Source: Megaustenia siamemsis
Lineage: Eukaryota; Mollusca; Gastropoda; Stylommatophora; Ariophantidae
Length of the DNA: 64,000 bases
Reading direction: 5' to 3'
Assembly (NCBI GenBank): GCA_032433765.1
Contig: JAVIAB010000049.1
Location: 24,300,147-24,364,146 of the forward strand
A program made the position numbers and the translations under genes. Positions within the stretch are counted from its first letter, which is position 1. Each line of letters opens with the position of its first letter. A model generated the notes under the pieces. It saw only the letters and a program-made list of their open reading frames with translations. It had not been told where the DNA came from and did not search any database. Below are positions 48,201 through 58,692 of this stretch, one piece after another.

Positions 48201-48371
48201 ATGTTTTTAGAGGTTCTCGACAAGCAGAAGGCCAAGAGTGGGAAAATGTAGGTATCAAAGTCCTAGATAATTCCGTATTTTCCTACAGTCAAACAAGAAA
48301 TGCTCTTTCCTATTTCTATATAAAAAGAAAGGTAGCTGATGATAACGTCTCGACTACGCCTCTAGATATTT

Positions 48372-48842
48372 AACTCTTTACACTACCAGTCTAGACTAGC
48401 CAGCAATCTCTAACAGTTTCACCCCTTATGATTCATTTATCACATAGAGCTAAGCAGACACCCAACTACATATGCTATAAATAAATGTTATCCTTGTACT
48501 ATATATTTACTCAGTGCACTATATATTTTTGTAATGTTATATAATATCCGCAACTGCTATATATCTACTGAGATAATAAAAGAATAAGATATATCTTTAG
48601 ATTTCTGTTTTATATTTAATGCTATTGTTTTTCATTGCTGTTGTATAATCTACTAACCTATCACTATCGATCCAGTACATGAAGAACTCCAAAGTCAGCA
48701 CACACCAGACATAAACAGGTCACTTCCGGGGGCACCGGCACAGAGGTCAACACGAGAGGTCATGGTTAACTCCCCCTGCGCCGCACTATATATCTTTGTT
48801 AATTTATGGGTCAAATACTAATCAAATTGACCCTGCTATACT
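48372..48842 (+). other. Right outer end of the palindromic element, non-coding
   Basis: Inverted copy of 35348-35818. Contains AT-rich tatata motifs (ctatatattttt, gcactatatatc) and a GC-rich block cttccgggggcaccggcac. No gene. Confidence 0.8.
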
Positions 48843-48845
48843 ATT

Positions 48846-49055
48846 GCCGACCCAGAGAAACACTGAGAATATTGATCAGAGAGGTAAAGGCAGCAGGAGT
48901 CGACTCCCTGAATTAGATCGAGATTCTTGTTCAGAACAGAGACAAATGGCGAAATTTGATAAATGATCTTTGCAAGGATTGAAACTACAAGAAAGAAAAA
49001 CAGGGAAAGAGTCTACGCCCTATGGGGCGACTATGGCTCGAAAGGTAGGTAGACA
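48846..49055 (+). mobile_element. LINE family B, right half of the host copy
   Basis: Begins gccgacccagagaaacactg, continuing the frame broken at 35347 (RPRETLR-like, REVKAAGVDSLN). It ends with the family B 3' sequence tctacgccctatgg...ctcgaaaggtaggtagaca. Confidence 0.85.
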
Positions 49056-49189
49056 AGCAAGTAGAAAGAAAGAAAGAAATAATGTTCAGAAGTCCTCACC
49101 AACTACCAGTGTCCTCCATCTTATTATGACATTACTGACAAAAATAAAGTAAATTAAACAAAAACCATCCTTTCATCCTCTATAAAAAA

Positions 49190-50070
49190 AGAAGTGGATG
49201 GAAGGCTTAACAGAGAGATTGAAGCAAGAATTCAAAGTGCTAACAAAGTTACAGACCAAATTCCGACAGTTTTTAAGAAATCCTGTTATCTCAATGGAAG
49301 CAAAGAAGAACTTGATAAACTATCTTTATTCCAACTCTTTGCTATTAATGTCAAACATATTTTTTTTTAAATTAAAGAGCCCCGTCACGCCAAGTGACGT
49401 GTAGGGAATATGGTGTTAGTGACCATAACTTTTAGAGACTTTCAGCACATGATTTTCGATGTAATGTGGGCGGTATTACGCCCGTGCCGCTTTATTTTCC
49501 AAGAAAATATCCAGTACCCATTTAAGGCTGGGTGAATCCGGAAGTCATCATCGGTTGGGATCGAACCCTACCCTCTGTCGTTTGTAGTCCAGTTCACTAA
49601 TTACTGAGCTATCTCGGCTCCCTAATGTCAAACATGGACTCTGACTAAAGATCAAGAAAGAAAATTGACAACATGTGAGATGAGATGCCTCAGAAAAGTT
49701 GTGAACAAAACATGAAGAGATCATGTAAGGAACGATGAAATAAGAAACACCTTTGGAATTCTACCAGTCATCGAATACATAGAGAGACAAAGATGAAAGT
49801 GGTTTAAACATTTAATCCGCATGAATCCCTCAGCCCCAGCGTCAAGAGATTATAACAACAAAATGGAACATGCAAGATATAGAGGTAGACCAAGAAGAAG
49901 ATGGATTGAGAGAATTTACGACATAATAAAACAATACAATATCATTATGTACCAAATCACAGAAAGTGTACGTGATAGAAAACATATCATTGACTTAAGT
50001 CGGCGACGCCTACTGGCAAAAAAAGCAGAACAGGATAATAGAAACAAACAAAAACCAGATATCTTATTGT
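49190..50070 (+). mobile_element. LINE 3' end (family E), interrupted by a SINE
   Basis: Reads TERLKQEFKVLTKLQTKFRQ before the interruption, and after it a decayed stretch followed by MEHARYRGRPRRRWIERIYD. This is the usual basic tail of an RTE-like LINE. Confidence 0.6.
49372..49624 (-). mobile_element. SINE family S1 within LINE E
   Basis: Minus-strand head GATAGCTCAGTAATTAGTGA with box B GGTTCGATCCC. Flanking aatgtcaaacat repeats at about 49349-49360 and 49624-49635 are the target duplication. Confidence 0.88.
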
Positions 50071-50129
50071 AAACTGGAAAAATATTAGCACATTTAAGTC
50101 AATCAATGTCATATGTTCAAAGTCGTTAC

Positions 50130-51752
50130 ATGTGTTGTAACATCCGTACCCATCTAGCACTAGTGTCATCTGTTGGTGTTGTAACATCCGTACCCATCTA
50201 GCACTGTCATCTGTTGGTGTTGTAACATCCGTACCCATCTAACACTGTCATCTGTTGATGTTGTAACATCGTACCCATCTAGCACTGTTATCTGTTGGTG
50301 TTGTAACATCGTACCCATCTAGCACTGTTATCTGTTGGTGTTGTAACATCGTACCCATCTAGCACTGTTATCTGTTGGTGTTGTAACATCGTACCCATCT
50401 AGCACTGTCATCTGTTGATGTTGTAACATCCGTACCCATCTAGCACTGTCATCTGTTGATGTTGTAACATCGTACCCATCTAGCACTGTTATCTGTTAAT
50501 GTTGTAACATCCGTACCCATCTAGCACTGTCATCTGTTGATGTTGTAACATCGTACCCATCTAGCACTGTTATCTGTTGATGTTGTAACATCGTACCCAT
50601 CTAGCACTGTCATCTGTTGATGTTGTAACATCGTACCCATCTAGCACTGTTATCTGTTGATGTTGTAACATCGTACCCATCTAGCACTGTCATCTGTTGA
50701 TGTTGTAACATCCGTACCCATCTAGCACTGTCATCTGTTGATGTTGTAACATCGTACCCATCTAGCACTGTTATCTGTTGATGTTGTAACATCCGTACCC
50801 ATCTAGCACTGTTATCTGTTGATGTTGTAACATCGTACCCATCTAGCACTGTTATCTGTTGATGTTGTAACATCCGTACCCATCTAGCACTATCATCTGT
50901 TGGTGTTGTAACATCGTACCCATCTAGCACTGTCATCTGTTGATGTTGTAACATCGTACCCATCTAGCACTGTTATCTGTTGATGTTGTAACATCCGTAC
51001 CCATCTAGCACTGTCATCTGTTGGTGTTGTAACATCGTACCCATCTAGCACTGTCATCTGTTGATGTTGTAACATCGTACCCATCTAGCACTGTCATCTG
51101 TTGGTGTTGTAACATCGTACCCATCTAGCACTGTCATCTGTTGGTGTTGTAACATCGTACCCATCTAGCACTGTCATCTGTTGATGTTGTAACATCGTAC
51201 CCATCTAGCACTGTCATCTGTTGATGTTGTAACATCGTACCCATCTAGCACTGTCATCTGTTGATGTTGTAACATCGTACCCATCTAGCACTGTTATCTG
51301 TTGATGTTGTAACATCGTACCCATCTAGCACTGTTATCTGTTGATGTTGTAACATCGTACCCATCTAGCACTGTTATCTGTTGATGTTGTAACATCGTAC
51401 CCATCTAGCACTGTCATCTGTTGATGTTGTAACATCCGTACCCATCTAGCACTGTCATCTGTTGATGTTGTAACATCGTACCCATCTAGCACTGTCATCT
51501 GTTGATGTTGTAACATCGTACCCATCTAGCACTGTCATCTGTTGATGTTGTAACATCGTACCCATCTAGCACTGTTATCTGTTGATGTTGTAACATCCGT
51601 ACCCATCTAGCACTGTCATCTGTTGATGTAACATCGTACCCATCTAGCACTGTCATCTGTTGATGTTGTAACATCGTACCCATCTAGCACTGTTATCTGT
51701 TGATGTTGTAACATCCGTACCCATCTAGCACTGTCATCTGTTGGTGTTGTGA
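50130..51752. repeat. Minisatellite, 40-41-bp unit, about 40 copies
   Basis: Units gttgtaacatcgtacccatc plus tagcactgtcatctgttgat, with a one-base variant (ccgtaccc) and g/a and c/t alternations. The one-base length variant rotates the reading frame. Confidence 0.96.
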
Positions 51753-52140
51753 CTCCACCTTCCTCTGCTTCTCCTCCTCTACTGATTGATCTATGAACTG
51801 CCATAAATAAACTTTGAAAAGTCCACACCATGACAAGTTTGAACGCCAGTGACTTTCCTGATAACCTGTTGTGCCTACACCACAACTCATCTTCTGTTTC
51901 TTTTCTCATTTGTTCCATATTTAAGTTTAAATCCTTGCAGACGTTAAAGGAAAATCTAACAACTTGGCAAAGACAGTCTTACAGGGAACAGTGAAAAGTA
52001 GAAGACAGGAATGGTAAACAAAGGAAAATCAGGTAAACAAAGAAGAAATATCATAAACAATTAATTGTAAGTGAAATGAAAACAAATGGTAACAGAATTG
52101 GTTGAGGCCATTGTGCTAGTTCAAAGATTTAGGATGACTC
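51753..52140. other. No recognisable feature
   Basis: Intronic sequence between the minisatellite and exon C. Confidence 0.4.
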
Positions 52141-52142
52141 AC

Positions 52143-52282
52143 CTGTCAGCATGGATGGCCAGACAAGTGATCTCTCTGTTGTGGGCAAGAACCGTGAGTG
52201 AGTGCTCAAAGGTAAGCCGATCATACACACAGATGTTGCCAGCTCTGTTTCCTGTCACAATAAACTTCTTGTCTGGACTGAC
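52143..52282 (-). CDS. WDR62/MAPKBP1-like WD40 gene, exon C
   Basis: Acceptor attcatcaacag ends at 52283 and a consensus donor gtgagt starts at 52142. The exon has 140 bases, enters in phase 0 and leaves two bases (AG). It encodes VSPDKKFIVTGNRAGNICVY, then DRLTFEHSLTVLAHNREITC and LAIHAD. This is the family blade with the VSP...L.SGDR.G....H element followed by AH..EI.CL. The donor and acceptor are among the best in the gene. Confidence 0.94.
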
Positions 52283-52364
52283 CTGTTGATGAATGTTTAT
52301 TGAAACCACCTTTACAACATGCCATCTCATGCATTTTGACAGATTAACATTTTTGTGTGTGTGA

Positions 52365-52545
52365 AGGTAGGCATCCGTGGCTTAGAGGTAGTTAACCTGG
52401 TTTCTTAACCCAAAGGTCCGGAAAACAATTCCAGCTGAGCACGGTTTTTAAAGAAATCACGACTCGTAGGATTACCATCCTAAGGACCATGCCTACTGTC
52501 AGAAGGCAATGGCAAACCACTGACAATTTAATGCCTATATAACTC
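52365..52545 (+). mobile_element. tRNA-derived SINE, family S5
   Basis: Head ggcatccgtggcttagaggt with a weak box B (CAATTCC), then the body actcgtaggattaccatcct and ggcaatggcaaaccactgac. Lower confidence because box B is degenerate. Confidence 0.5.
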
Positions 52546-52547
52546 AT

Positions 52548-53275
52548 CATCATCATCAAGTACCGGGCCTGCAGGCATAGGTGATCATATCTCTCCACAA
52601 CTTTTGATCTTGACAGTTATTTATCATTTCTGTTGTTGACCTTCTGCCAAACCATTCTCTTAAGCTGTCTGGTATCTTTTCTCTTTGCTTCCCTCTATCT
52701 CTTCGTCCCTCGATTTTCCCAGTTGTTACAATATATTCCAGCTGTTCTATTCTCATTACGTGGCCAAAAAATGATGATTGTTTCTTCCTAATATTGGAAA
52801 TTAGCTCTCTTTTTGCTTTGTCCTCTTTCAGAATGTTTTCATTACTCTTCTTAGCTGTCCATGGTATTCTCAACATTCTTCTGTAAAACCACATTTCTAC
52901 AGACTCCAGTGATTTTCTTGTCTGTTATCCTATTGTCCATGATTCACATCCATATGTTAAGACTAGCTCTACGTAACATTTAAGAACTCTTTTTCTTATT
53001 TCTATTGTCAAAAATGGATTGCATAGTATCTTCCTCATTTTTTGAAAGCTGCTTTTGCCTGAGCCATTCTCCATCTCACCTTTGTTGTACATCTTCCGTC
53101 TGAGGTTAACAAAGTTCCCAAATATTTAAATTCATTTACCTGTTTTAATATCGTCCCACTTGACTTTATTTTGCACTGAGGTGATGTCTTCTTCTTTGTT
53201 GTTACCATTACCTCTGTCTTTTTGCTATTAAGGCTGAGTCCTTTATTTTTGCTTCCTTTCACTATAAATGCCTAG
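52548..53275 (-). mobile_element. LINE family A 3' end
   Basis: Minus-strand translation: KGSKNKGLSLNSKKTEVMV and NEFKYLGTLLTSDGRCTTKV (53035-53262); WFYRRMLRIPWTAKKSNENI, FFGHVMRIEQLEYIVTTGKI and KLWRDMITYA (52556-52894). One or more frame breaks near 52920-53040. Tail catcatcatcaag. Confidence 0.88.
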
Positions 53276-53364
53276 ACAATAGTGCTGGGGTAATAGAAGC
53301 ATTTGGTAAAGGGTTTGCTACTTACATTTTACTTTATCTAAAGAGTATCCATCATGCTTGGTGA

Positions 53365-53610
53365 TTTGTTGGTGGGTGGTCTAGAGGTAAGACAGTGACC
53401 TCTGGACAAGTAGGTCAGGGGTTTGAATCCTTCACGAACGGTGAGAATTTTTCTCGTCAAATGCGACATTTTCCCACTGTCCTGTGTGTACACTGCACAC
53501 ATTAAAGTACCCATGGTAGTTAACAATGCCCAGCAAAATATTCAGGAATTACAAATCTACACATGCCGAACATGGATATGTCAGGTTAAAAGCCCAGATC
53601 ACAATGTACT
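53365..53610 (+). mobile_element. tRNA-derived SINE, family S4
   Basis: Head ggtggtctagaggtaagaca with box B GGTTTGAATCC near 53419-53429, then a body of about 180 bases. Confidence 0.7.
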
Positions 53611-53631
53611 AGAAATTTGCGATACAACACA

Positions 53632-54000
53632 TATCTATCTATTGAACATTTGAGCCGTGGCTGGCCAATAGAGCATACACCCAGATATTCTTTTTCTTTT
53701 TCTAAATTTTCTTTCTAGCAGTCTCAATCCTTTCAAAGATCGTTTATTAAATCTCACCATTTGTCTCTGTTCTGTGCAAGCATCTTGATCTCTTTGAGGG
53801 AGCCAATTCCTGTTGCTTTAGCCTCTCTCATCAATGTTCTTCTCAGTCTCTCTCTGGGCCGGCCTCTTTTCCTCCTACCTGTTGTTTCCCACATGAGGGC
53901 TTGCTTTGCTATTCGGTTATTATTTCTTGTCATCACATGTCCAACATATGTTCATCATCATTTCCTGATTACTGATGATCACTCGTGGCTGATTGGGGAT
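53632..54000 (-). mobile_element. LINE family B 3' end, short copy
   Basis: Minus-strand NNRIAKQALMWETTGRRKRG, RPRERLRRTLMREAKATGI and LAQNRDKW. Simple-repeat tail atctatctatt on the plus strand. Confidence 0.8.
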
Positions 54001-54009
54001 TTCTCTAAT

Positions 54010-54860
54010 TTCCTACGACACATCTATCTATCTATTGACCTTTCGAGTCGTAGCCGGCCCATAGGGTGTAGACCAAGATACCACTTCTCTTTTCTAAATT
54101 TTTGTTTTAGCAGTTTTCAATTCTTTTAAAGATATTTTATCAAATCTCGCCATTTGTCTCTGTTCTGTGCAAGCAGCACTATCTCATTGAGGGAGCCGAT
54201 TCCTGCTGCTCTTGCTTATCTCATCAATGTTCTTCTCAGTGTCTCTCTGGGTCTTCCTCTTACCTGTTGTTTCCCACATGAGGACTTGCTTTGCTATTCG
54301 GTTATTATTTCTTTTCATCACATGTCCAACATATGACCATCGTCTTTTCTTTATTACTGAAGATATTAGTGGTTGATTGGCGATTTCTCTAATTTCTTCA
54401 TTTGTTTTGAATTCGTTCCATGCTATACCAAGTATTTTCCTTAGACATTTATTTTCGAATGCGTTCAACTTTGTTTCTATATCTCTTGTTGTTTTTCAGC
54501 TTTCACACGCATACGTAAGGGTTGATAGTACATTTGATTTAAATAGTCTAAGTTTTTGTTTGTGCTGATGAGTTTTGATTTCCACAACTTTTCAAGACTT
54601 CTGAAAGACATTGCTGATTTAGCTATTCTTATTCTAATTTCTTTGCTCGTATTCCCTCCTCGATCAATGTGACTTCCAAGATAGATAAAGTGATCGATCT
54701 CTTCCACTGGTTAGTTTTCCATGTATATTTTGTCGTCTGTTGGAATTAAGCTTTTCATGATTGATCAATTTTGCTGGCTATTGATGATAGTTCATTTGTG
54801 TTTTCCTGCATCATTTTTATATGACTACTGATGAGAACTATGTCATCAGCAAAGTCGAGG
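54010..54860 (-). mobile_element. LINE family B 3' end, longer copy
   Basis: Minus-strand: EEIDHFIYLGSHIDRGGNTS and IRIAKSAMSFRSLEKLWKSK (54477-54707), then NKCLRKILGIAWNEFKTNEE and RRWSYVGHVMKRNNNRIAKQ (54184-54468). The YLGS...GG...EI..RI block is the reverse transcriptase thumb region of RTE-like LINEs. Tail catctatctatctatt. Confidence 0.88.
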
Positions 54861-54889
54861 TCCTCCAAATGGTCTCAAAAGCACAAAAA

Positions 54890-55430
54890 TAAAGGTTAGG
54901 ATTTTCAAATAAAATGTATTATCCATCCTTATTTATGCATGCGAGAGCTGGAAAACAACTAAAGAAATAGAAAATAAACTGGATGCATTGAAAACAAATG
55001 CCTGAGGAAAATACTTTGTATACCATAGAATGAGTTCAAGACTGGTCCAGAAATAAGAGAAATGACAAAACGTGCAAAAATATTAACTATTATCAAGAGA
55101 AGAAAGTGGTCATATGTTGGCCATGTGATGAGAAGGGACAACAAAAGAATCTTAAAGCAGGCCCTCAAATGGGAATCAGAGAGCAAAAGAAAAAGAGGCA
55201 GACCTAGAGTAACACTTTAAAAAGACATTAAATTGAGAGGCAACAACAGCAGACATCAGCTCCTACATTCAGACTGAACATCTTGCCCATAACAGAGCAG
55301 TGCAGTAAGAAGCAAGGCAGGTCCTGCACCAGATTTGACATTTGAAAGAGCATCAGACACAAGAGTCTAGAATTTCTACCCTATGTGCCATTTTCGGATT
55401 GAAAGGAAGTTAGGTAGGTAGGTAAACTGA
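54890..55430 (+). mobile_element. Diverged LINE family B relative
   Basis: The plus strand carries acatttgtttttaaat-type flank, then catgcgagagctggaaaaca, tcatatgttggccatgtgat and agaaaaagaggcagacctag. It ends in taggtaggtaggtaaac. Aligns with family B at lower identity. Confidence 0.6.
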
Positions 55431-55506
55431 TTAACTAGCTAACTTCCTTCTCTCACTGTCCCTTGTGGCAACATGTAGTGGTTCAAGAAAAAAAAACGGA
55501 CATAAC

Positions 55507-55762
55507 CTTAACTGCAGTAATGATCCCAGCATTGTCCAGAGTTTTATTCTGAGGTTCCGAGGTCGGCTGCAGCGGTGTGTCATCTGTGTATAAAATGCTC
55601 AGTCGATCATAGCAGATAGAGTCTCCAATGACAACACCCCACAGTCGGACGGTGGAGTCATGAGACACTGTGACCAATGTCTCTCTGACATGACCCCTGG
55701 AGTCTCTGGTTGTGAAAATGTCCGAGTTGGTGATAGCTTTGCTGTGGTACACCGCTACATAT
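55507..55762 (-). CDS. WDR62/MAPKBP1-like WD40 gene, exon B
   Basis: Acceptor catgaactcttag ends at 55763 (modest pyrimidine tract). Donor gttatg at 55506 is weak. The exon has 256 bases: its first base completes a lysine codon from exon A and it ends in phase 0. The peptide contains YVAVYHSKAITNSDIFTTRD, the blade ETLVTVSHDSTVRLWGVVIG, a linker DRLSILYTDDTPLQPTSEPQ and GIITAVK, which joins exon C as AVK-VSPDK. The linker between blades, followed by a V-SP start, is where the vertebrate family has its long inter-propeller region. The phase fit on both sides supports the exon despite the weak splice sites. Confidence 0.9.
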
Positions 55763-55844
55763 CTAAGAGTTCATGGATCAACAGATGTCATCATTATTGT
55801 TCTGATGTGGCTAGTGATACAAAATGTGGAGTTTAGCTGGTATG

Positions 55845-57240
55845 AAAAGTTAGTGTGGTAGAATTGTGGAATTTGAGTGGCGAGTGCTGTAGAACGGTGC
55901 GGTTTGAGTCGTAAGTGTGGTAGAACGGTTGAGTTTGGGTAGAATGGTGGAGTTTGAGTGGTAAGTGTGGTAGAATGATGGAGTTTGGAGTGGTGAGTGT
56001 GGTAAAATGGTGGAGTTTGAGCGGTGAGTGTGGTAGAACGGTGGAGTTTGGGTAGAATGGTGGAGTTTGAGTGGTGAGTGTGGTAGAACAGTGGAGTTTG
56101 GGTAGAATGGTGGAGTTAGAGTGGTGAGTGTGGTAGAACGGTGGAGTTTGGGTAGAATGGTGGAGTTTGAGTGGTAAGTGTGGTAGAATGGTGTAGTTTG
56201 GAGTGGTGAGTGTGGTAAATGGTGGAGTTTGAGCGGTGAGTGTGGTAGACTGGTGGAGTGTGAGTGGGGAGTGTGGTAGAACGGTGGATTTTGAATGGTG
56301 AGTGTGGTAGAACGGTGGAGTGTGAGTGGTAAGTGTGGTAGAACGGTGGAGTTTGAGCGGTAAGTGTGGTAGAACGGTGGAGTTTGAGAGGTAAGTGTGG
56401 TAGAATGATGGCGTTTGAGTGGTGAGTGTGGTAGAATGGTGGAGTATGAGTGCTGAGTGTGGTAGAACGGTGGAGTTTGAGTGGTGAGTGTGGTAGAACG
56501 GTGGAGTTTGAGTGGTGAGTGTGGTAGAATGGTGGAGTTTGGGTAGAATGGTGGAGTTTGAGTGGTAAGTGTGGTAGAATGGTGGAGTTTGGAGTGGTGA
56601 GTGTGGTAAATGGTGGAGTTTGAGCGGTGAGTGTGGTAGACTGGTGGAGTGTGAGTGGTGAGTGTGGTAGAACGGTGGAGTTTGAGTGGTGAGTGTGGTA
56701 GAACCATGGATTTTGAATGGTGAGTGTGGTAGAACGGTGGAGTGTGAGTGGTAAGTGTGGTAGAACGGTGGAGTTTGAGCGGTAAGTGTGGTAGAACGGT
56801 GTAGTTTGAGAGGTAAGTGTGGTAGAATGATGGCGTTTGAGTGGTGAGTGTGGTAGAACGGTGGAGTTTGAGTGGTGAGTGTGGTAGAACGGTGGAGTTT
56901 GAGTAGTGAGTGTAATAGAATGGTTGAGTTTGAGTGGTGAGTGTGGTAGAATGGTGGAGTTTGAGTGGTGAGTGTGGTAGAACGGTGGAGTTTGAGAGGT
57001 GAGTGTGGTAGAACGGTGGAGTTTGAGTAGTGAGTGTGGTAGAATGGTGGAGTTTGAGTGGTGAGTGTGGTAGAATGGTGGAGTTTGAGTGGTGAGTGTG
57101 GTAGAACGGTGGAGTTTGAGAGGTGAGTGTGGTAAAATGGTGGAGTTTGAGTGGTGAGTGTGGTAGAACAGTGGAGTTTGAGTGGTGAGTGTGGTAGAAT
57201 GGTGGAGTTTGAGAGGTGAGTGTGGTAGAACGGTGGAAGA
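55845..57240. repeat. Minisatellite, 31-bp unit, about 45 copies, strand-asymmetric
   Basis: Units gagtgtggtagaacggtgga plus gtttgagtggt. Shortened 17-19-base forms (gtttgggtagaatggtgga) occur. A block of about 435 bases is duplicated (about 55930-56370 against 56540-56830). The plus strand has almost no C and the minus strand almost no G. Confidence 0.96.
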
Positions 57241-57700
57241 ACTATAACAGGCCTTTTACCCACATAGACCAGAACTTAAGACAGAACACTTGCTCCCGTA
57301 TGCTCTTGTGCTGGACTTGAACCCACTGATCATAACGATTGGCGTTTGATCTCACGCCCTGTGTTGAGCTGTAGGCACTCCGATTGCCTTGAGGTGTCTT
57401 GCTCGGGACAGCACGTCGTGACCCGTATCAGCTCCAGACCGAGTGTAATGGACTGGCCTCAGGAATTCGATAGCCGCTGATCTGCTTTCTGCTTGCCTGA
57501 TGCTGACTCAGTATCGCCCGGACACCCCCCTTGTCTGTCGGTCATGATCGTCTTCCTTGGTACTCCACGCTGCTTCATGTAGACAGATGTGCTTCTACTA
57601 GCTGGCGTGCTAGCCCCTCCCAGTTGTCGTTCTTCGCTAGGCCCAGACAGATACAGCTAGCATACGAGGAATTATTCAATGAACACCAAGTAAATTACAC
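57241..57700. other. GC-richer unidentified segment
   Basis: Distinctly higher GC than the surroundings, no supported frame. It could be a fragment of a retroelement, but no motif identifies it. Confidence 0.35.
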
Positions 57701-57759
57701 ATGAGGTTTAATTTCAAAACGTCAACCTCACACACAAGTTCACAATTACAACTACATCT

Positions 57760-58690
57760 AACTAGCTGACATGTATGTTATTGTGTGACCTCGACTATCT
57801 AACTAGATGACATGTATGTTATTGTGTGACCTCGACTATCTAACTAGATGACATGTATGTTATTGTGTGACCTCGACTATCTAACTAGCTGACATGTATG
57901 TTATTGTGTGACCTAGACTATCTAACTAGCTGACATGTATGTTATTGTGTGACCTAGACTATCTAACTAGCTGACATGTATGTTATTGTGTGACCTAGAC
58001 TATCTAACTAGCTGACATGTATGTTATTGTGTGACCTAGACTATCTAACTAGCTGACATGTATGTTATTGTGTGACCTAGACTAACTAGCTGACATGTAT
58101 GTTATTGTGTGACCTAGACTAACTAGCTGACATGTATGTTATTGTGTGACCTAGACTATCTAACTGACATGTATGTTATTGTGTGACCTAGACTAACTCG
58201 CTGACATGTATGTTATTGTGTGACCTAGACTAACTAGCTGACATGTATGTTATTGTGTGACCTAGACTATCTAACTAGCTGACATGTATGTTATTGTGTG
58301 ACCTAGACTATCTAACTAGCTGACATGTATGTTATTGTGTGACCTAGACTATCTAACTAGCTGACATGTATGTTATTGTGTGACCTAGACTATCTAACTA
58401 GCTGACATGTATGTTATTGTGTGACCTAGACTAACTAGCTGACATGTATGTTATTGTGTGACCTAGACTATCTAACTAGCTGACATGTATGTTATTGTGT
58501 GACCTAGACTAACTAGCTGACATGTATGTTACTGTGTGACCTAGACTAACTAGCTGACATGTATGTTATTGTGTGACCTCGACTAACTCGCTGACATGTA
58601 TGTTATTGTGTGACCTAGACTAACTCGCTGACATGTATGTTATTGTGTGACCTAGACTAACTCGCTGACATGTATGTTATTGTGTGACCT
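57760..58690. repeat. Minisatellite, 41/37-bp unit, about 24 copies, abutting an exon
   Basis: Units gactatctaactagctgaca plus tgtatgttattgtgtgaccta (41 bases), with a 37-base form missing four bases. The last unit runs directly into the splice donor of exon A. Confidence 0.96.
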
Positions 58691-58692
58691 AC

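Larger units (their letters stand above)
43086..48371 (+). pseudogene. Zinc-finger / family B DNA polymerase, right arm copy
   Basis: Starts at ATG 43086; the first 199 codons are intact (C2H2 fingers CHLCSKTFIWSRDIKRH, CNFCEQVYNRADNLAKH, CYICQQIFTGASHLQAH). They are cut by a SINE at 43684 and then by a LINE at 44525-45222. Later parts: CRKCGKLWKKFERMDRH; FDYECYFDSR near 45560; GFNSGKYDVN near 45875; motif A GYDANALYLWAL with Asp codon 46644-46646; endonuclease-like FHGCLYHGHKDCP near 46900 with WECEW near 47060; motif B KLLGNSAYGKSL near 47590; motif C ETDTNSLYL at 47880-47895; and the C-terminus near 48371. Defects include stops at about 46071 (CAG to TAG relative to the left arm) and 46337 (TGG to TGA), frameshifts near 44200-44430, 47175-47220, 47470-47520, 47835 and 48250, and Asn for the second motif C Asp. 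Confidence 0.88.
35348..48842. mobile_element. Palindromic polymerase-bearing element, 13.5 kb
   Basis: Two long inverted arms (35348 to about 41110; about 42340-48842) face each other head to head around a LINE-filled centre. Outer ends are inverted copies: AGTAGCATAGCAGGGTC at left and, read inwards on the minus strand, AGTATAGCAGGGTC at right. Similarity then continues through gtatttgacccataaattaa and the whole arm. Each arm carries one zinc-finger/family B DNA polymerase pseudogene pointing outwards. The flanks are the two complementary halves of a single family B LINE, with near-identical hexamers gcagac (35342-35347) and gccgac (48846-48851) at the edges, so the palindrome arrived as one unit or rearranged after arriving. 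Polintons make 6-bp duplications and start with AG. However, no integrase, ATPase, protease or capsid gene is visible, so this may be a deleted Polinton-like element or a different polymerase element. Confidence 0.85.

Noticed and set aside
35348..48842. Active virus-like element or complete Polinton
   Set aside because: Both polymerase copies have stops, frameshifts and altered catalytic residues, and I found no integrase, packaging ATPase, protease or capsid reading frame.
55833..57263. Open frame of 476 codons on the minus strand
   Set aside because: It is the translation of the 31-bp minisatellite in an intron; a second frame is also open over much of it.
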